From positions 23,005,370 to 23,069,369 of the forward strand of contig NC_054548.1 of the NCBI RefSeq assembly GCF_017654505.1: 64,000 bases of DNA. The letters run 5' to 3'. This document shows, one piece after another, positions 12,474 through 25,200 of this stretch. Each line of letters starts with the position of its first letter. Position 1 is the stretch's first letter. The translations under genes were made by a program, and so were the position numbers. Under the pieces are notes generated by a model. It had not been told where the DNA came from. It worked only from the letters and a program-made list of their open reading frames with translations, and did no database searches. Origin of the DNA: Polyodon spathula (lineage: Eukaryota; Chordata; Actinopteri; Acipenseriformes; Polyodontidae).

Positions 12474-12525
<52 letters not shown>

Positions 12526-12533
12526 ATATATAT
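12457..12533. repeat. (TA)n microsatellite, interrupted
   Basis: Two long TA tracts are separated by AATCTCT; seen directly. Confidence 0.9.
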
Positions 12534-13312
12534 AAATCTGCTAACAAAAAGGTGAAACAGACTTTCAAGGAGAACCTGATAGAAAAGACAGTTTGCCTAA
12601 TCTTAGATAACCTTGGAATGTATTGAAGAACTGTATCCTTTATTCAGGCTTTCTGCCTATGTAGTAGTGTGTTCCTCCCAAGAGACTGCCAAAGGTTAGA
12701 ACCAAAATACAAGCTTTTCAATTAGTAAAAGAAAGGCAGAGAGAGATGTCAGCATGGGTCACCTCAGCAATAAGCCTTACTATTCTTTACAGTTCCACTG
12801 ACAGGCGAGCTACTGGGGAATACAGACAAAAAGTATTCATACAATTAACAACTTGGAGGTGCAAAGGAGATTGTACAGACTGAAACATAAAGGACTGAGT
12901 AAATACTCTGGTAAGCATTATTTGTAAACAGAGTGATCATGCATTATACAAATACCTTTTTGTATTCAATGCTCCTGAGCTCATTTCTTTTTACTGGACC
13001 TCAATGTGGAATCTATCTTGCATTCATTTCAATCCATCAACAGAAAGACCGGGTGAACTGACCTCCTGAAAATTACGCCACACTGCTAAGCAGATACAGA
13101 GATTTGATACAGTGCCTGATTAGAAGTATTCACCCCCCTTGGACGATTTCAGTTTGTTGTGTTACAACCTGAAATCTTGATACATTTAAATGGGATTTTT
13201 TTCCTTTGATTTACACAACCTACTCAACACTTTGAAGAGGCAAGAGAATTTTTATTGTGAAAAAAAAAAAAAAATGAAATGCTTATGGTTAGATAGGTAT
13301 TCACCCCCGAGT

Positions 13313-13990
13313 CAATACTTGGTAGAACCACCTTTAGCAGCAATTAAAACTGTGAGTTTTTTGGGGTAAGTCTCTACCAGGTTTGCACACCTGGATCGTG
13401 CTTTATTCGTTGGATGGGGATCGTTGGTGGACAGCAATCTTCAAGTCTTGCCACCGATTCTCATCGGATTCAAGTCCGAGCTTTGACTAGGCCACTCTAG
13501 GACATTCACTTTCTTGTTTTTAAGCCACTCCAATGTCGCTTTGGCTGTGTGCAGTGTCGCTTTGGATGCCACCACCGTGCTTAACAGTAGGGATGGTGTT
13601 ATCTCGGTGATGTGCTGTTTTGGGTTTGCGCCAGACATAACGCTTTGCATTTAGGCCAAATAGTTAAATTTTTGTTTCATCGAACCACAGAATATTTTGC
13701 CACATCTTTTCAGTCTCCCACATGCCTTTTTGTAAATTCCAAATGGGATTTTACATGGGCTTTTTTCAGAAATGGCTTCCTTCTTGTCGCTCTTCCATAA
13801 AGGCCAGATTTGTGGAGTACCTCAGCTACTGTTGACACATGGATAATTTCTCCCATCTCAGCCATGGAACGCTGTAGGTCTTTCAGAGTTTTCATTAGCC
13901 TCTTGGTGTCTTCTCTGACCAATACCCTTCTTACCCGGCTGCTCAGTTGGGTTTATGGCCTGCTCTAAGAGTGTCATAGCGTTTTTTTCA
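13313..13990 (-). pseudogene. Tc1-like transposase, broken
   Basis: It would have been the DDE transposase that cuts and pastes the element at TA sites. Reading the minus strand: the helix-turn-helix region gives EDTKRLMKTLKDLQRS and HKSGLYGRATRRKPFLKKAH; then QNILWFDETK (first catalytic Asp); then [13 protein letters not shown] and the C-terminus LVETYPKKLTVLIAAKGG ending in TGA at 13313-13315. Between VKHGGG and the SQSDIGVA segment about 100 residues are missing, including the second catalytic Asp region (LQxDNxPKH). Stops and frameshifts also occur, for example after FDETKI. It cannot make active protein. Confidence 0.88.
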
Positions 13991-14096
13991 CACATTGAAA
14001 GTGTTGAGTAGGTTGTGTAAATCAAACGGGGAAAAAAATCCATTTAAATGCATCAAGATTTCAGGTTGTAACACAACAAACTGTGAAAACATCCAA

Positions 14097-14127
<31 letters not shown>
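14097..14127. repeat. Poly-G run (31 G) inside Tc1 inverted repeat
   Basis: Thirty-one consecutive G are read directly. The corresponding position in the left inverted repeat is a run of 6 C. Confidence 0.9.
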
Positions 14128-14128
<1 letters not shown>

Positions 14129-14149
14129 ATACTTCCTATAGGCACTGTA

Positions 14150-15795
14150 TAGGGTTAAATCAACTTGCAATACTGCCAGCTCTGGCCTGGAAAACCATTT
14201 GCATTGCTGGAATTTATAACAGGTTTTTATAGTTATATGTAGCGATTTATAAAGGATGTACCTTAGAGTATTGTACAGCAGTTATTTCACAAGTGAGGCC
14301 GAGTGAAAGGAACATTAATGGAGTATTCTGCTTCATATAACAAGTGTAAGTTATGGAAAAGAAAATATGTTTAAAGTTTATATTAAAAGCTGAATTAAGA
14401 GAATTACTTTCCTTAGATCAAGCTCTGCATCCACTTAGAAATGCAGTGTAGCAATTCAGTTGTTGGACTGAATGCAAGTTAAGATTCTAAAATGAGAACA
14501 GTTAAAAAAAAAATTCAGGTCAGCAGCTTTGAATATGAAAAGCTTATTTGATTCTAGATCTCTCGATACTTGCTTATATTTCTTTACATGATCATTAAAC
14601 AGTGCATCTCAATTTCTTTTTCTATCTGCACAAAATGATATTTTGATTTTCTAATGAAACTTCAATGAAAATAGGTCCTTCATGCTTTCTTTTTTCTTTC
14701 TTATTAAATCAAAGGACTGGCAGCCTTGAGGTCCAAATCAATGCAGAATAACTGAGCAACCTGTAGAGAATACATAGTACCATACATATAGTCATTACTT
14801 TTTACCAGTGTTCTAAGGAGGAAAGAGTAATGAGTGGTAGGCTGTGCAGGGGATCAATAATACACTGGCTTTTCACCCTAGTTTCAATCTCACACTACAG
14901 TGATGATTAATCATGATCCAATGTCTTAACCAGTTTCTTGTGGATCTGCACAAGTGTATCAAAACAGCCTTAAAGAGCCAGTACCATGTCCATGTACTGG
15001 AAATTATAACAATACCTGTAAGATGTATTTGACCCTGCTGTAGGATTGAGAGCCAGCACACTAACTGTACGTCACTGATATGATTGTCTGCTTAATTTAC
15101 AGCTTCACCAAAAAAAAAAAAAAAAAAAAAAACACACACACACTCTAAAAAGAAAAGGCATATTTTTTAAACAAAATCTGTGAACATTTTCCAGGATTTT
15201 GTCAGGAATAAAGGTATGCATTTATATTTGAATACACAGTAAGTAATTTAGCTCAAATTTAAGACTAGCAAAATTAATTCCTGTGAACTCTAAACAATAT
15301 TGCCTTTTCATTTATGGTTTATACATAGGCCGAGTCTTTATACAGAAGTAAATCAAATATAACTAGAGATTCCAGTGGTACATAAAAGCAGAAGATAATT
15401 TCATTGTCACTGAGGAACTGTTGTTGCTGATATTGTTAATGAGAAACCAATTATATTGAGCTGATCCCCTTAGTAACACAGCAGTACTTTGAAACTGACA
15501 ACAGGAATTAAATGCTCAACTATATGACTTCTCTCTCTCCCCTGTGAGTGCCTAGTTTCCTGCCATACTTTAACTTGTAACTCCCAGTTTTGTTGTGTTC
15601 AGCATATCCGAATGTACGGCATAATGTTGTCTGTATTAGTGTGAGACAACTGTATACATAAATGAGTTTCAGTGTCAAGAAAAACAAAACTGTTCACTTC
15701 AAGTGTTCAACACCAAAGTGTTACCGGATTTGTAACTGGAGTAACACATGTCCGACTTGTTGTAAGCCTCGTTAAGGTGATCACTGCGCAGAACT
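14150..15795. other. Non-coding stretch, nothing recognised
   Basis: A-runs and short frames only; no element ends or protein motifs were seen. Confidence 0.45.
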
Positions 15796-15798
15796 GTT

Positions 15799-15810
15799 TA
15801 TATATATATA

Positions 15811-15876
<66 letters not shown>

Positions 15877-15895
15877 TTTTTTTTTTTTTTTTTTT
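15799..15895. repeat. (TA)n plus poly-T tract
   Basis: A TA microsatellite (15799-15876) runs into a T-run ending at 15895. The 88-codon frame across it is a repeat artefact. Confidence 0.95.
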
Positions 15896-15975
15896 ACTGT
15901 GGCCAACTGGGTATTTACCCCATTTCTCCCCAATTTGAAATGCCCAATTTGAATCTCACTTCACCTCTGAAAAGG
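15896..15975 (+). repeat. Possible tRNA-derived SINE fragment
   Basis: The strings GGGTATTTACCCCATTTCTC and CCCAATTTGAAATGCCCAAT resemble the tail region of fish SINEs that I recall with a CCCCAxTTTCTCCCCAATT core. Only about 80 bases are alignable by eye and no tRNA-like head with A/B boxes was found, so this is tentative. Confidence 0.3.
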
Positions 15976-15979
15976 CCGC

Positions 15980-18420
15980 CACCCACCAGATACAATGTGA
16001 CTTGCATAAGGTTCTTTACATATAGTACAATACATAAATACATGCTGCACGTACACACTGCATATGTGAGTTTCACACTTATAGATGGACTTGCATAATT
16101 ATTCACAAATCCTCCTCCGAAGTTTAGGAAAGTTTTTTTGTTTTTTTAACTGTTTTAAAATCGCAGACACAACTTCTTCTCAAGGTTGTTAAAATTCCAA
16201 GTATGTTTGATTGTCATTGATTGAGTGTTTAAATGTATGAATATCACAGATGTACTTGGGGTGTGTGATTTACAGATATGGATTTAAATATATGTTGAAA
16301 TGTCATTCAAAAAGAGAATTATACACAGTAGATGCAGACGCACGGTATGTTAAGTTACAGTATGCTAGTACACCAGAGCCAACTTTTTATTTATTTTTTT
16401 ATCAGCGAGTGTAACAGAGGGGAGATCTGTGCTGACTCTTCTAGTGCGTTAGTGCTGCAGGAAGAGGGCAGCAGCCTTACTATATCTGCCTGTCGGTCAC
16501 GGCAGTAAAAAAAAAAAAAAAAAAACACTAAATAAAACTGGGCACCTGTGCAGTGTTTCCAAGTAAGAAAATCCGAAACAACAACCCGAAAGAAACCTAA
16601 AAGAGAAGAAAACACCCTAGTGTCTCCCGTGTGTCAGTGAACTACCCACCACCCTTCCACACTTTGCGGTTCTGTGTTAAATTAAATGCAATGAAACCAA
16701 TAATTGTGCATACGAGAGTAAATGAGGGGAAGTTTTGTCTTGTGATGTTTAATTAACACACTTTTCATATGTCATTTGGCTTCAACTAATACATTAAGAT
16801 TTTAAACAAGCTAAAAAAAATAAATAAATAAAAATAATAAAAGCACGTTAAATTAGGCGACTTCAAAAATGAAATGCGATTTAAAACTAGGATTGGGGTG
16901 AACTATACACGTAATTTGTCAGCTCTGTTTGAGATAAAATTAAGGTGACCAGAATTAGGCGTAGGCAAGATATGAAGGTAAAAACAAAGATTGTTTTGTA
17001 ATTAACAGCTTTTTTTTCAGAGTTTAATTGTGAAAACAGATTCAGCTCAATTTGTTTAAAGTGATGTCATCTGATTAAAAATAAAACTTCAAGCCCTACT
17101 TGTGTGTGTTCGCATTTACTTTTTCCAAAATACTTACTTCTTTAAGAATATGCACCTCTATTAATATAAAGCATAACACATCCTTTTAAAATAAAATGCA
17201 GCGCGTGGTGGGATACTGTCGTATGCATTCCCACTGTTCATTGCGCTGCTGTAACTGAACTATTCTAAGTGTGTGAACGCATTAAGCCTGACTAAACATG
17301 AAACGGTACTTCAGTGTGGACGCTTTGAGCTGGATTCATTAAAATGTTTTTTTGAGTACGGTTCTCGAGATCGGTTATGTAGTGTGGACAGGGCCTTAGA
17401 GGGAAGACAGGATTCTGAGAACTAGATTGAGCAACAGGGGTGCTTTACATTAAGTTTTAAAAAGTAACCAGAATATGATGTGAACTTGAATTTAAACAAC
17501 AAGAAGCAGCATACATTAACTCTAATTACCTAAACATACCAAGCTGCTCTTTAAATGGTACTTAATTTGTACATCCTTAAGAAAGCAAATGGCCCTGTGG
17601 GAGCCATTTAAAACAATGGCATAGTGATAATGTTTTCTAGTTTTGTATTAATGCATGTTTTATATTAATCAAGATAACAAAACAACATGCACACAGATTC
17701 ATAAAACACATTTGAGCATTTGTTTTACATAAGAGTTTAGGTCTGTCTGAACTGCAGGCAAAAAGATGATATATAATACAATATATTGCAGCTGAAAAAA
17801 TAAAAGGTACCCTTTGTTGTCTACATAAATAATTAATACTATGATTACAGATATGTTTAAAATTACCAAGTGTTTAGCAGTGCTAGTTAATTGGTCATAG
17901 AAAGATTCAGTCCCCTTTTTACCAAATGCAAATATCAAAATTGTACAGAGCTAAACCACACATCTTACATCTACTTCCAAACCTCCTGGCTCCCATATCA
18001 TTTAATCATTGGATCTTTTATATCTAAAAGGTATAAGTTACATCAGAAGTGATTCAAAGAAGATAAAGGAAGAGATCAGTAGAGATACAGAACAATGACA
18101 TGACCTGATTTTCCCCGAAGTGTCCCAAGCAGCCCTGTGCGAGTGCAGCCTGTATACAGTATTACATCCAACTTTGTTCATAGTGTTATAACTATATACT
18201 TAAGTACATAATTTGGGGCTAGTGCATTCAAATTTAACATTAAGGGAAGCTCAACAGGCCGTCATTTCTTAAATGTAAAACACTAATGTGCTAATAAAAT
18301 GTCTCATCATAAATATTTTATGATATTATTTGTATTTGTATTATTTATTTATTTATTTATTTTCAGCTCAAAGTCAGTTTACGGCCTTCCTATGCCATTA
18401 CGGAAGTAAAGATATCAGTG
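15980..18420. other. Non-coding stretch, nothing firm
   Basis: Two weak hints were seen: a GC-richer patch at 16412-16500 that could be LTR-derived, and a sequence at 17199-17401 ending in GTGTGGACAGGGCCTTA that looks like the right end of a DNA transposon without a partner. No coding region was found. Confidence 0.35.
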
Positions 18421-18439
18421 GCCTGCATACGGGGAACAT

Positions 18440-19420
18440 AATCCTCCAGTCGACTTTTAAAACACTGGGGCCCAAATTTATAAAGGGGAAAAACCAACCG
18501 CAAAAAACCACGTAATGTGCGTGCTCAGTACGGCCGCGCTCATCGTCAAAATAACGACCTATTTTATAAGACTGCCTGAACCAGTATTGTTAAATACCAG
18601 AATGCCATATTCCAAAAAATACATTCTGTAGGCATTACTAAAATAACAGTGGAGGTCTCATTGTATACAAGACTTTTTTCTTTCATGAACCTCGGAATAT
18701 CATTCCACCTTTTCTTAATCTTCTCCACTGTTCTTTTAATAATGCCTACACTCTAAGAAATAAGGGCTCTCATTAGAACCTGCTTTGCCACTGTGAGGAG
18801 ACCTTTTTAGGTGCTTCCAAATAACCTTTTTTTAAATTAATTCTATATTCTCTATTTGCAGACTTTGTTTTGTCATGTAAGCTATGAAACGTATTTAAAA
18901 TTGGAGTTTGCAAAACAATAAGGTACCGATACTGTAAACCATAATTTACAAACTGACTTGATCAGAAGGGTTAAAAAGGGTTTTGCAAAATGTTATTAAA
19001 TGTTTCTTTGTCCTTAAATGATGTCTCCTTCTTGCTGCAGACATTAATCCTTGCCTTTTATATATCCTACAGTCTGACTGTGACAAATTAACGCCTCCTT
19101 TTCTTATCAGAAACGCCCCAGAATTACATATGCATACAGAATTACATATGCATCAAGACCTAAAGCCCTTGCTCCCCCCCCCCCCCCTCAAAATCACGTA
19201 TTAATTGTGTGTTTATGCCATTGCCTGTTTTTTTTTTTTATAAATCCCATCCAAAAATTCAGAGTCCTCAACGCCAGTTTTATGGTTGTAAAACATGCAG
19301 AATCCTTTTATAAATCTGGGCCTCAATGTGGAAGTTACTGTAATTGCCATTGAATGGTAGTCAATTGTAAATTGAAGGAAGGGCAGCTTTTCTTGTTTCA
19401 AAATCAACATGTTAATGAAT
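18440..19420. repeat. Older repeat interrupted by about 0.9-kb insertion with short inverted ends
   Basis: The outer parts (18440-18466 and 19362-19420) match the continuous sequence at 26830-26915 (CTTTTAAAACACT, then AATTGTAAA and GGAAGGGCAGC and TCTTGTTT). The inserted part begins GGGGCCCAAATTTATAAAG (18467) and carries near its right end the inverted partner TTTATAAATCTGGGCC (about 19308-19322). This suggests a DNA transposon of the MITE type. No clear target duplication was found, and about 35 bases lie between the right inverted end and the resumed outer repeat. Confidence 0.4.
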
Positions 19421-19946
19421 CAATTCACTGAATACCTACTGAAAAATCTATTCCGTGGATGAGTATCGAGTAGCAGCACACCGCTAGTGTCCGGAACACT
19501 GAAAACATGAAGTCAGAATCTGAAATGGTTTATGATTTTTTAGCGGTTTAAATAACAGCAGCGGATATAAGCTGCCCCTCATTACCACTTTTTTTTTTTT
19601 TTACTCCTGGAATTTCTTATTAACAGCCTGTGTGTTTCCTATAACTGAGCCCTCAGGGGATCTGTATTTAACAAACACACAGTTTCTTAAATGCTGTCAA
19701 TTTTTTAAATAATGTCTTCATTTGCATAATTACCAGCCAACTGAGATTTTATGATTTTCAAGTTTTGGATGCATACAGGTAAATAAATATGCACCTTGTT
19801 TTGTTTTCTTTCAGTAAATAAATAAAGCTTTTGATAAAAGAATACTGTACAAATATACATTTATGCTAATACCCTCCAACAAGTATTAGTTCATACTGAT
19901 TATCACCTGGATTATCTTCTAGTAGTAATTGCATGATATATTAGTA

Positions 19947-20523
19947 CAGGCGATCCTCGACTTATGATGCTTTAATTTACGACGAATAACACTTTTGCAT
20001 TATTCCCGCTTCGACTTCACTACATCGATACGGCATTTACGATACGGCGAGACCTGAGCCATGCGTCATGTGCGCATGCTTTGTGTCCGAACTACAGTAC
20101 ATGATTTATTTATTTATTTATTTATTTTTATTTTTATGCATGTAACTGTATTTATTTATTTTATTAATTTATTTGCCGTTAACAATGTCTGATAAGAGCA
20201 GCTGACTCAAAACGAAACCTAAGCTGTGAACTCTGTCACATGATGATGGGCTTAACTTCAGACGATCGTATTTCCTGCTAGGAGTACCACATACACACAC
20301 TGAATAAACCTTTGAAAAGACATAACCACCGGGCTGAGCGTAAAGATTTAAATAAATATTTGCATGAGTACAATATAACAGGTCATTTTTGTAAAACTGT
20401 ATTATCTGGCTGAAGAGTCAGGAACGTAATCCCAATTTCTAACATTGTTCCTATGGGAAAATGTGCTTCGACTTACAACGTGACTTTCAGGAACCAATTG
20501 TGTCGTAAGTGCAGGACTGCCTG
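19947..20523. mobile_element. Tigger-derived non-autonomous DNA transposon (MITE)
   Basis: TA dinucleotides at 19945-19946 and 20524-20525 flank a 577-bp element. The left end reads CAGGCGATCCTCGACTTATG and the right end, complemented, reads CAGGCAGTCCTGCACTTACG: a good imperfect terminal inverted repeat of the pogo/Tigger type (CAGGYRxTCCTCGACTTAYG). Inside, TTCCTATGGGAAAATG and a short ATG frame (MSDKSS then stop, near 20187) look like leftovers of the parent element. No transposase remains, so it depended on a Tigger transposase supplied elsewhere. Confidence 0.85.
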
Positions 20524-20872
20524 TACACTGTAAATACAATGTAACTACATGTAGTTAATGTACCAATATATTTTGAGGTCTATCCAGTATTTTCAAAGTC
20601 TCGGGTAATCGTACAACAAATGCCAGAATTGATTTGTTTCACAGCTTCAATATTGGTTAAATACCTTTCACTACCCCATGGCCTTTTTGCTTGCTGTATG
20701 CCGAAATAATGTACATCTAGCCCATCTTTATGAACTTCTTATTAAATTATGGCACTGAGGAATTTATATTGTTTTATAACTATATTTGCACTGTTTAACT
20801 AAAGATTAAATATACACAAGAAAGCAGTCGATGTTGCTAATCCTAATGGCTTTAACACAATCCTAATATATA

Positions 20873-20930
<58 letters not shown>
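20873..20930. repeat. (GT)n(AT)n compound microsatellite
   Basis: GT units (20873-20890) pass into AT units (20891-20930), directly abutting the palindromic element to the right. Confidence 0.95.
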
Positions 20931-20932
<2 letters not shown>

Positions 20933-21170
20933 GTTGTATGGAAATATGCAAATAAAGCATTACAAGAGCCAATCAAATCGCGTGAAAGTTGCCTAACTTT
21001 ATATGATTTATAATTTACGATTTATTAGCCCCAAAAAGGGTGAAACATGTATGAAGCTACTGTATTTAAACTTGTAAAACACTGTGACTGTAGAAACCTT
21101 AGTTAGGCAATTTTCACATGATTTGATTGGCTCTTGTAATTATTTATCTGCATATTTCCATGCAACCCAT
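20929..21170. mobile_element. Palindromic MITE with about 69-bp inverted repeats
   Basis: The left arm (20931-20998) begins GGGTTGTATGGAAATATGCA and includes ACAAGAGCCAATCAAATC. The right arm (21101-21169) is its reverse complement with about eight mismatches. The loop of about 100 bases has no coding potential. The left edge merges with the microsatellite, so any target duplication is hidden and the superfamily is not determined. Confidence 0.75.
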
Positions 21171-21199
21171 TGTTTTTAAATATATTGCTTTCATTCACC

Positions 21200-22233
21200 G
21201 AAAAGTCCATCTCAGTCAAAAATAAAATCTACAAATTGTTCTAAATTAATTACAAATATAAAACAGAAAATAATTGATTGCATAAGTATTCAGCCCCTTT
21301 GCTATGGCACACCTAAATAAGCTCTGGTGCAACCGATTGTCTTTAGAAGTCACATAATTAGTTGAATGGACTCCACCTGTGTGCAGTTAAGGTGTTTCAC
21401 ATGATTTCAGGTTAAATACACTTGTCTCTGGGAGGTCCCACAGTTGGTTAATACATTTCCTAACAAAAACTACATCATGAAGAGCTTATTGGCCTCAAAG
21501 CGAAGCGTTATGTTTGTCACAAGCCTAACACCACACATCATCCTAAGAACACCATCCCTACCGTGAAGCATGGCGGTGGCAGCATCATGTTATGGGGATG
21601 CTGCTCTGCATCAAAGCCTAGAAAGCTCGTGAAGATAGAGGTCAAAATGGGTGCAGCAAAGTACAGAGAAATCCTGGAGGAAAACCTGCTGAAGTCTGCA
21701 AGAGACTTAGGACTTGGAAGAAGATTCATCTTCCAGCAGGACAATGTCCCCAAACATATAGCCAAAGCCACACTGGAGCAGCTTACAAACAAAAATGTCC
21801 ATGAACCTGGAGTGGCCCAGTCCTCAATCCAATTGAGAATATGTGGAAAGAGTTGAAAATTGCTGTTCAAAGGTCCCCATTCAACTTGATGGAGCTTGAG
21901 CAATTTTGCAAAGACGAATGGACAAAAATTGCAGTATCCAGATGTGAAAAGCTGGTAGAGACTTATCCAAATAGATTCATGGCTGTAATTGCTGCCAAAG
22001 GTGCCCCTACCAAATATTGACTCAAGGGGGTGAATACTTATGCAATCAATTATTTTCTGTTTTGTATTTGTAATTAATTTAGAACAATTTGTAGATTTTA
22101 TTTTTCACTTTGACATTATGGACTTTTTTTGTGTTGATCAGTGGCAAAAACTCCTAATTAAATCCATTTTGATTCCATGTTGGAACACAATAAAACGTGT
22201 TAAAGACCAAGGGGGGTGAATACTTGAGAGCCA
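21200..22233 (+). mobile_element. Tc1-like DNA transposon, second copy, 5' end degraded
   Basis: Long inverted repeats are recognisable: AAATCTACAAATTGTTCTAA and ATAATTGATTGCATAAGTAT on the left (21220-21280) reappear complemented at 22040-22100. The right end reads GGGGGGTGAATACTTGAGAG then CCAC at about 22233, close to the usual ...GAGAGCCACTG terminus but lacking its last bases. The outermost left inverted repeat, about 100 bases, is missing before 21200. The element carries a partial transposase on the plus strand. Confidence 0.85.
21478..22020 (+). pseudogene. Tc1-like transposase, N-terminal half deleted
   Basis: The frame joins non-coding 5' sequence directly to the middle of the catalytic domain: [18 protein letters not shown], then GAAKYREILEENLL, then FIFQQDNVPKHIAKATLEQL with the second catalytic Asp. 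A frameshift near 21800 breaks the third catalytic region (WPSP..., NMWKELK); the correct C-terminus LVETYPNRFMAVIAAKGAP resumes in another frame and stops at 22018-22020. The DNA-binding helix-turn-helix and the first catalytic Asp are absent. It is a different subfamily from the copy at 13110-14147, judged by the inverted repeats. Confidence 0.88.
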
Positions 22234-22234
22234 C

Positions 22235-25200
22235 CAATAAATAAATAAAATAAAAAAAAAATATATATAACTTCAACAAAACAGAAATGTAAATGTAATA
22301 TACACACACACTCTGCAGAATCTAACCGTCAGTAAACAAATCTCCAGATAATGTACCTCAGTACAGAGACACACTTTTCCATTGTCTTTAATTTTGAAAT
22401 ATCCATGCTTCATTAGCCTCTGAGGCATATCTGAGAAAAGTGAACACAGATTAATGACAACACACAGGGGTGAGACTTGTTTACTCGGGCTGTGCCGAAA
22501 CTTGTATTATCTGAGTAATTACATTTAAGAAATTTGCAGTTATTAGGTATTAATTAAATGAAATAAAATGTGTTAGTTACTCAAGACAAAACAATGCAGC
22601 CCCTCGGTTTTCCTTGTTTACACAATCATTGAGATTAATTTTGAACTGGCAAACAACATATTGGTGTTGATCAGTTCAAAAAACACAAAACTGTCTTGGA
22701 GGCATAACTGCTTCGGGGAAAACATTGACTGATATGGGAAATCAAACTAGAAAAAAATATACAGTGTGTATGACCCATCTTAATTCTGCCAACACCTGCA
22801 TCACTTGGCTAAAAACCACTCATACTGTAAATGTCTGATTACAATTCATTTATTCACAGTCAGTTATCCCTTTATGTTATCAGAGCTGTACTGTTGATCA
22901 CATGCTCAATCAAAATTAAATGGATTAACATAGCCTACAAGACTGAGGTCATATATGTCACCTTCACAGTAATTCCTGTTGGTTATAATACAGTATACTG
23001 TATGCTTAGTACCTACCAGGTAGTCAGTGTGATCCACCAGTTTTTATTCAGACCCTCCCCACATGCTTCTTTCAGTTTGTTCTAGAAAATCTGTGAAATT
23101 ACTTAGAACTATAAAGTTTATGACATATGTTACTGTAAAAGTTTTACTGGTAACTGTCCACACTTACCTTGTAAGGTGCTTTTCGGACAATTTGCCAAAG
23201 CTTATTGGTAAAGATACTTGCTTATTCTTGAGCTTTGCCAGTAAATGTCCAAAGTAAAGCTTTATCATGTTTATTTAGAGATTTGCCAATATTCAGACCT
23301 TTACCGCAACATATAATCAGGATTCCTGGTTCACTCTACTGATTGATGTTGGTCATTTCGGTGTTTATTTAAAACATCTTAGTTTGAGTTCCACACATAC
23401 ATTACGGTAAATACAATTCAAGGATTTTGCAGTCGTTTTTTGAATTTATTTCACTGGTGTTTTTCAGCTTTTATTGACTACAATTAAATATCAAGAACAC
23501 TGTTGTAACAAGGAAACACATGGTTCAAATATCACCTCAGTATTTTCTGTAAAATGTTCTCAAATAGCTAGAATGACTAAAACACAATTTTGTGGAAAAA
23601 AGGCAGAGCCATTGGTATTCTTTAATGTTCTTGATGCAATGGTACAGTACTACACATTCTACATAATGGTGAACTAAAATAACAATGATCAAGCAAAAAT
23701 TATACTTCTTGTACTTACAAATGTCATGCGAGTCATACAAAAGCCTTCTTAATTAGTAGAGGATATTTCTGTTCCTGTACTGAGAATACGGACATGCATA
23801 AGGAACGTAGGTAGTTTCACAGCTGACAAAGCCTTGCAATGGCCATTGTTTACTATAAACATGTGAAATACTCAAGATTTCATTCTGACATCTAAAACTG
23901 ATTTTGTGCCTCTTCAGTCTTTGGGGGTTGCCTAATACTTATATGCTACTTAATGTTTTATAGGCTGCTTGTGCGGTTCTCCTCTCTTCTTCTGCATACT
24001 CTGCTAGGGGATAATAAAACATGTTGCTGTTGGTGAAGTGGAGGGAAGGTCCTCTCTCCAGCAGAATGCACAATCAGGCTGGTACAAGGCTAGAATTTCA
24101 ATGTGCTTTGAGAGTGTCGAATGGAATATTTAAACAGGAGACTAAGTAAGAAAGAAGCCACGCCAAGCCTCAACCCGAAACATGTAGACAGTGTGATGTA
24201 AATGTCTGCGAACAGCAATTTTAGAAAAGGCTCAGCTAATATTAACCTCCACTATAACAATCCGGTCCAAAGGCTTGCAGCCAAACTGCCCCGCTTTCTT
24301 TTTAGGTACTTGTACCTAATTAAACTTTACCATCCTTCGACCCATTCTAATCCAGTAATATCCCTTATCATAATTTAACAGCGCAGAAAAATGGCAATGA
24401 ATTTCAAAAGGAGTACGTTTGCTTTATTGGGCATAACTAGGGCCTCTGTTTTTCATTTTTTATTCATTTCCTTTTCCATTGCTTATTTTTTACAGCTATT
24501 TTCAAGTTTTATGTCAATCCGTTTTTTTGTTTTTTTGGGGGATTTTCGCTTTTTGTATGAAAGCACTGTTTTCGCATACTTTACAAAATGCTTGGTCAAA
24601 ATATGTATAATAGTACTCGACAGTACTTTCACACTTAAGTCGTACCTTCTTCTTTTGCTGTCTTCAACAACGAAATTCTTATAGTCACAGGCACATTTTT
24701 CTGACGTTTTTGTGTGTAGGCATTTGTTTTTTTATATTTTGCCACAATTTGCAAATCGGTTTTAAATTCAACCACTCTAACGTAATATAGCTTTAAATCC
24801 TGCGAAAATGGCTTCTAATTGTAATCTCATTTTAAATCTCGCAAGTGGAGTCTCCAATAGAAATGTAAGAAGTTTCTGCCACTCAATAGTTGGGGCGGGT
24901 TTAAAATACTCAGAACAAATCAATGATAGATACGAGTCAGGAAGGAGGGACATTGCCCAGCTGCACTGGAAAAAGTTTTTTTGTAGTTGTAAAATAAGAA
25001 GCCATTGGCATAACTATATAACACACACAGCCTCTTTCACAACAGAAACAAAGCTGTCAAATAATACAAAACAAAACACTACAGGCCCAATTTTCATGAA
25101 ACGCAGTCAAGCACCCTGAACAATGTGATTGTAAAAACAGTTTGTCCACAACACTGCCAGTAATAGGGTAATAAGAGACTGCAGTGTTTTGTTATATTCA

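Larger units (their letters stand above)
13110..14147 (-). mobile_element. Tc1-like DNA transposon, internally deleted
   Basis: The element is bounded by TA dinucleotides (13108-13109 and 14148-14149). The left end starts CAGTGCCTGATTAGAAGTAT and the right end is its inverted partner, ending in GGCACTG. The inverted repeats extend inwards about 130 bases (GTTGTGTTACAACCTGAAAT on the left, its complement near 14060 on the right). The interior holds a broken Tc1 transposase on the minus strand. The 1.04-kb span is short because part of the transposase is missing. A run of 31 G lies inside the right inverted repeat (14097-14127). Confidence 0.9.

Noticed and set aside
16412..16690. Possible solo LTR starting TGTAACAGAGGGGAGATC
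   Set aside because: No clear CA end, primer site or target duplication.
17199..17401. Right end of a DNA transposon ending GTGTGGACAGGGCCTTA
   Set aside because: No left partner was found within the window; too little to call.
24391..25119. Possible transposon with TAGGGCCTCTGTTTTTC at one end and GGCCCAATTTTCATGAAAC at the other
   Set aside because: The ends do not form a convincing inverted repeat and no target duplication was found, so it was left unclassified.
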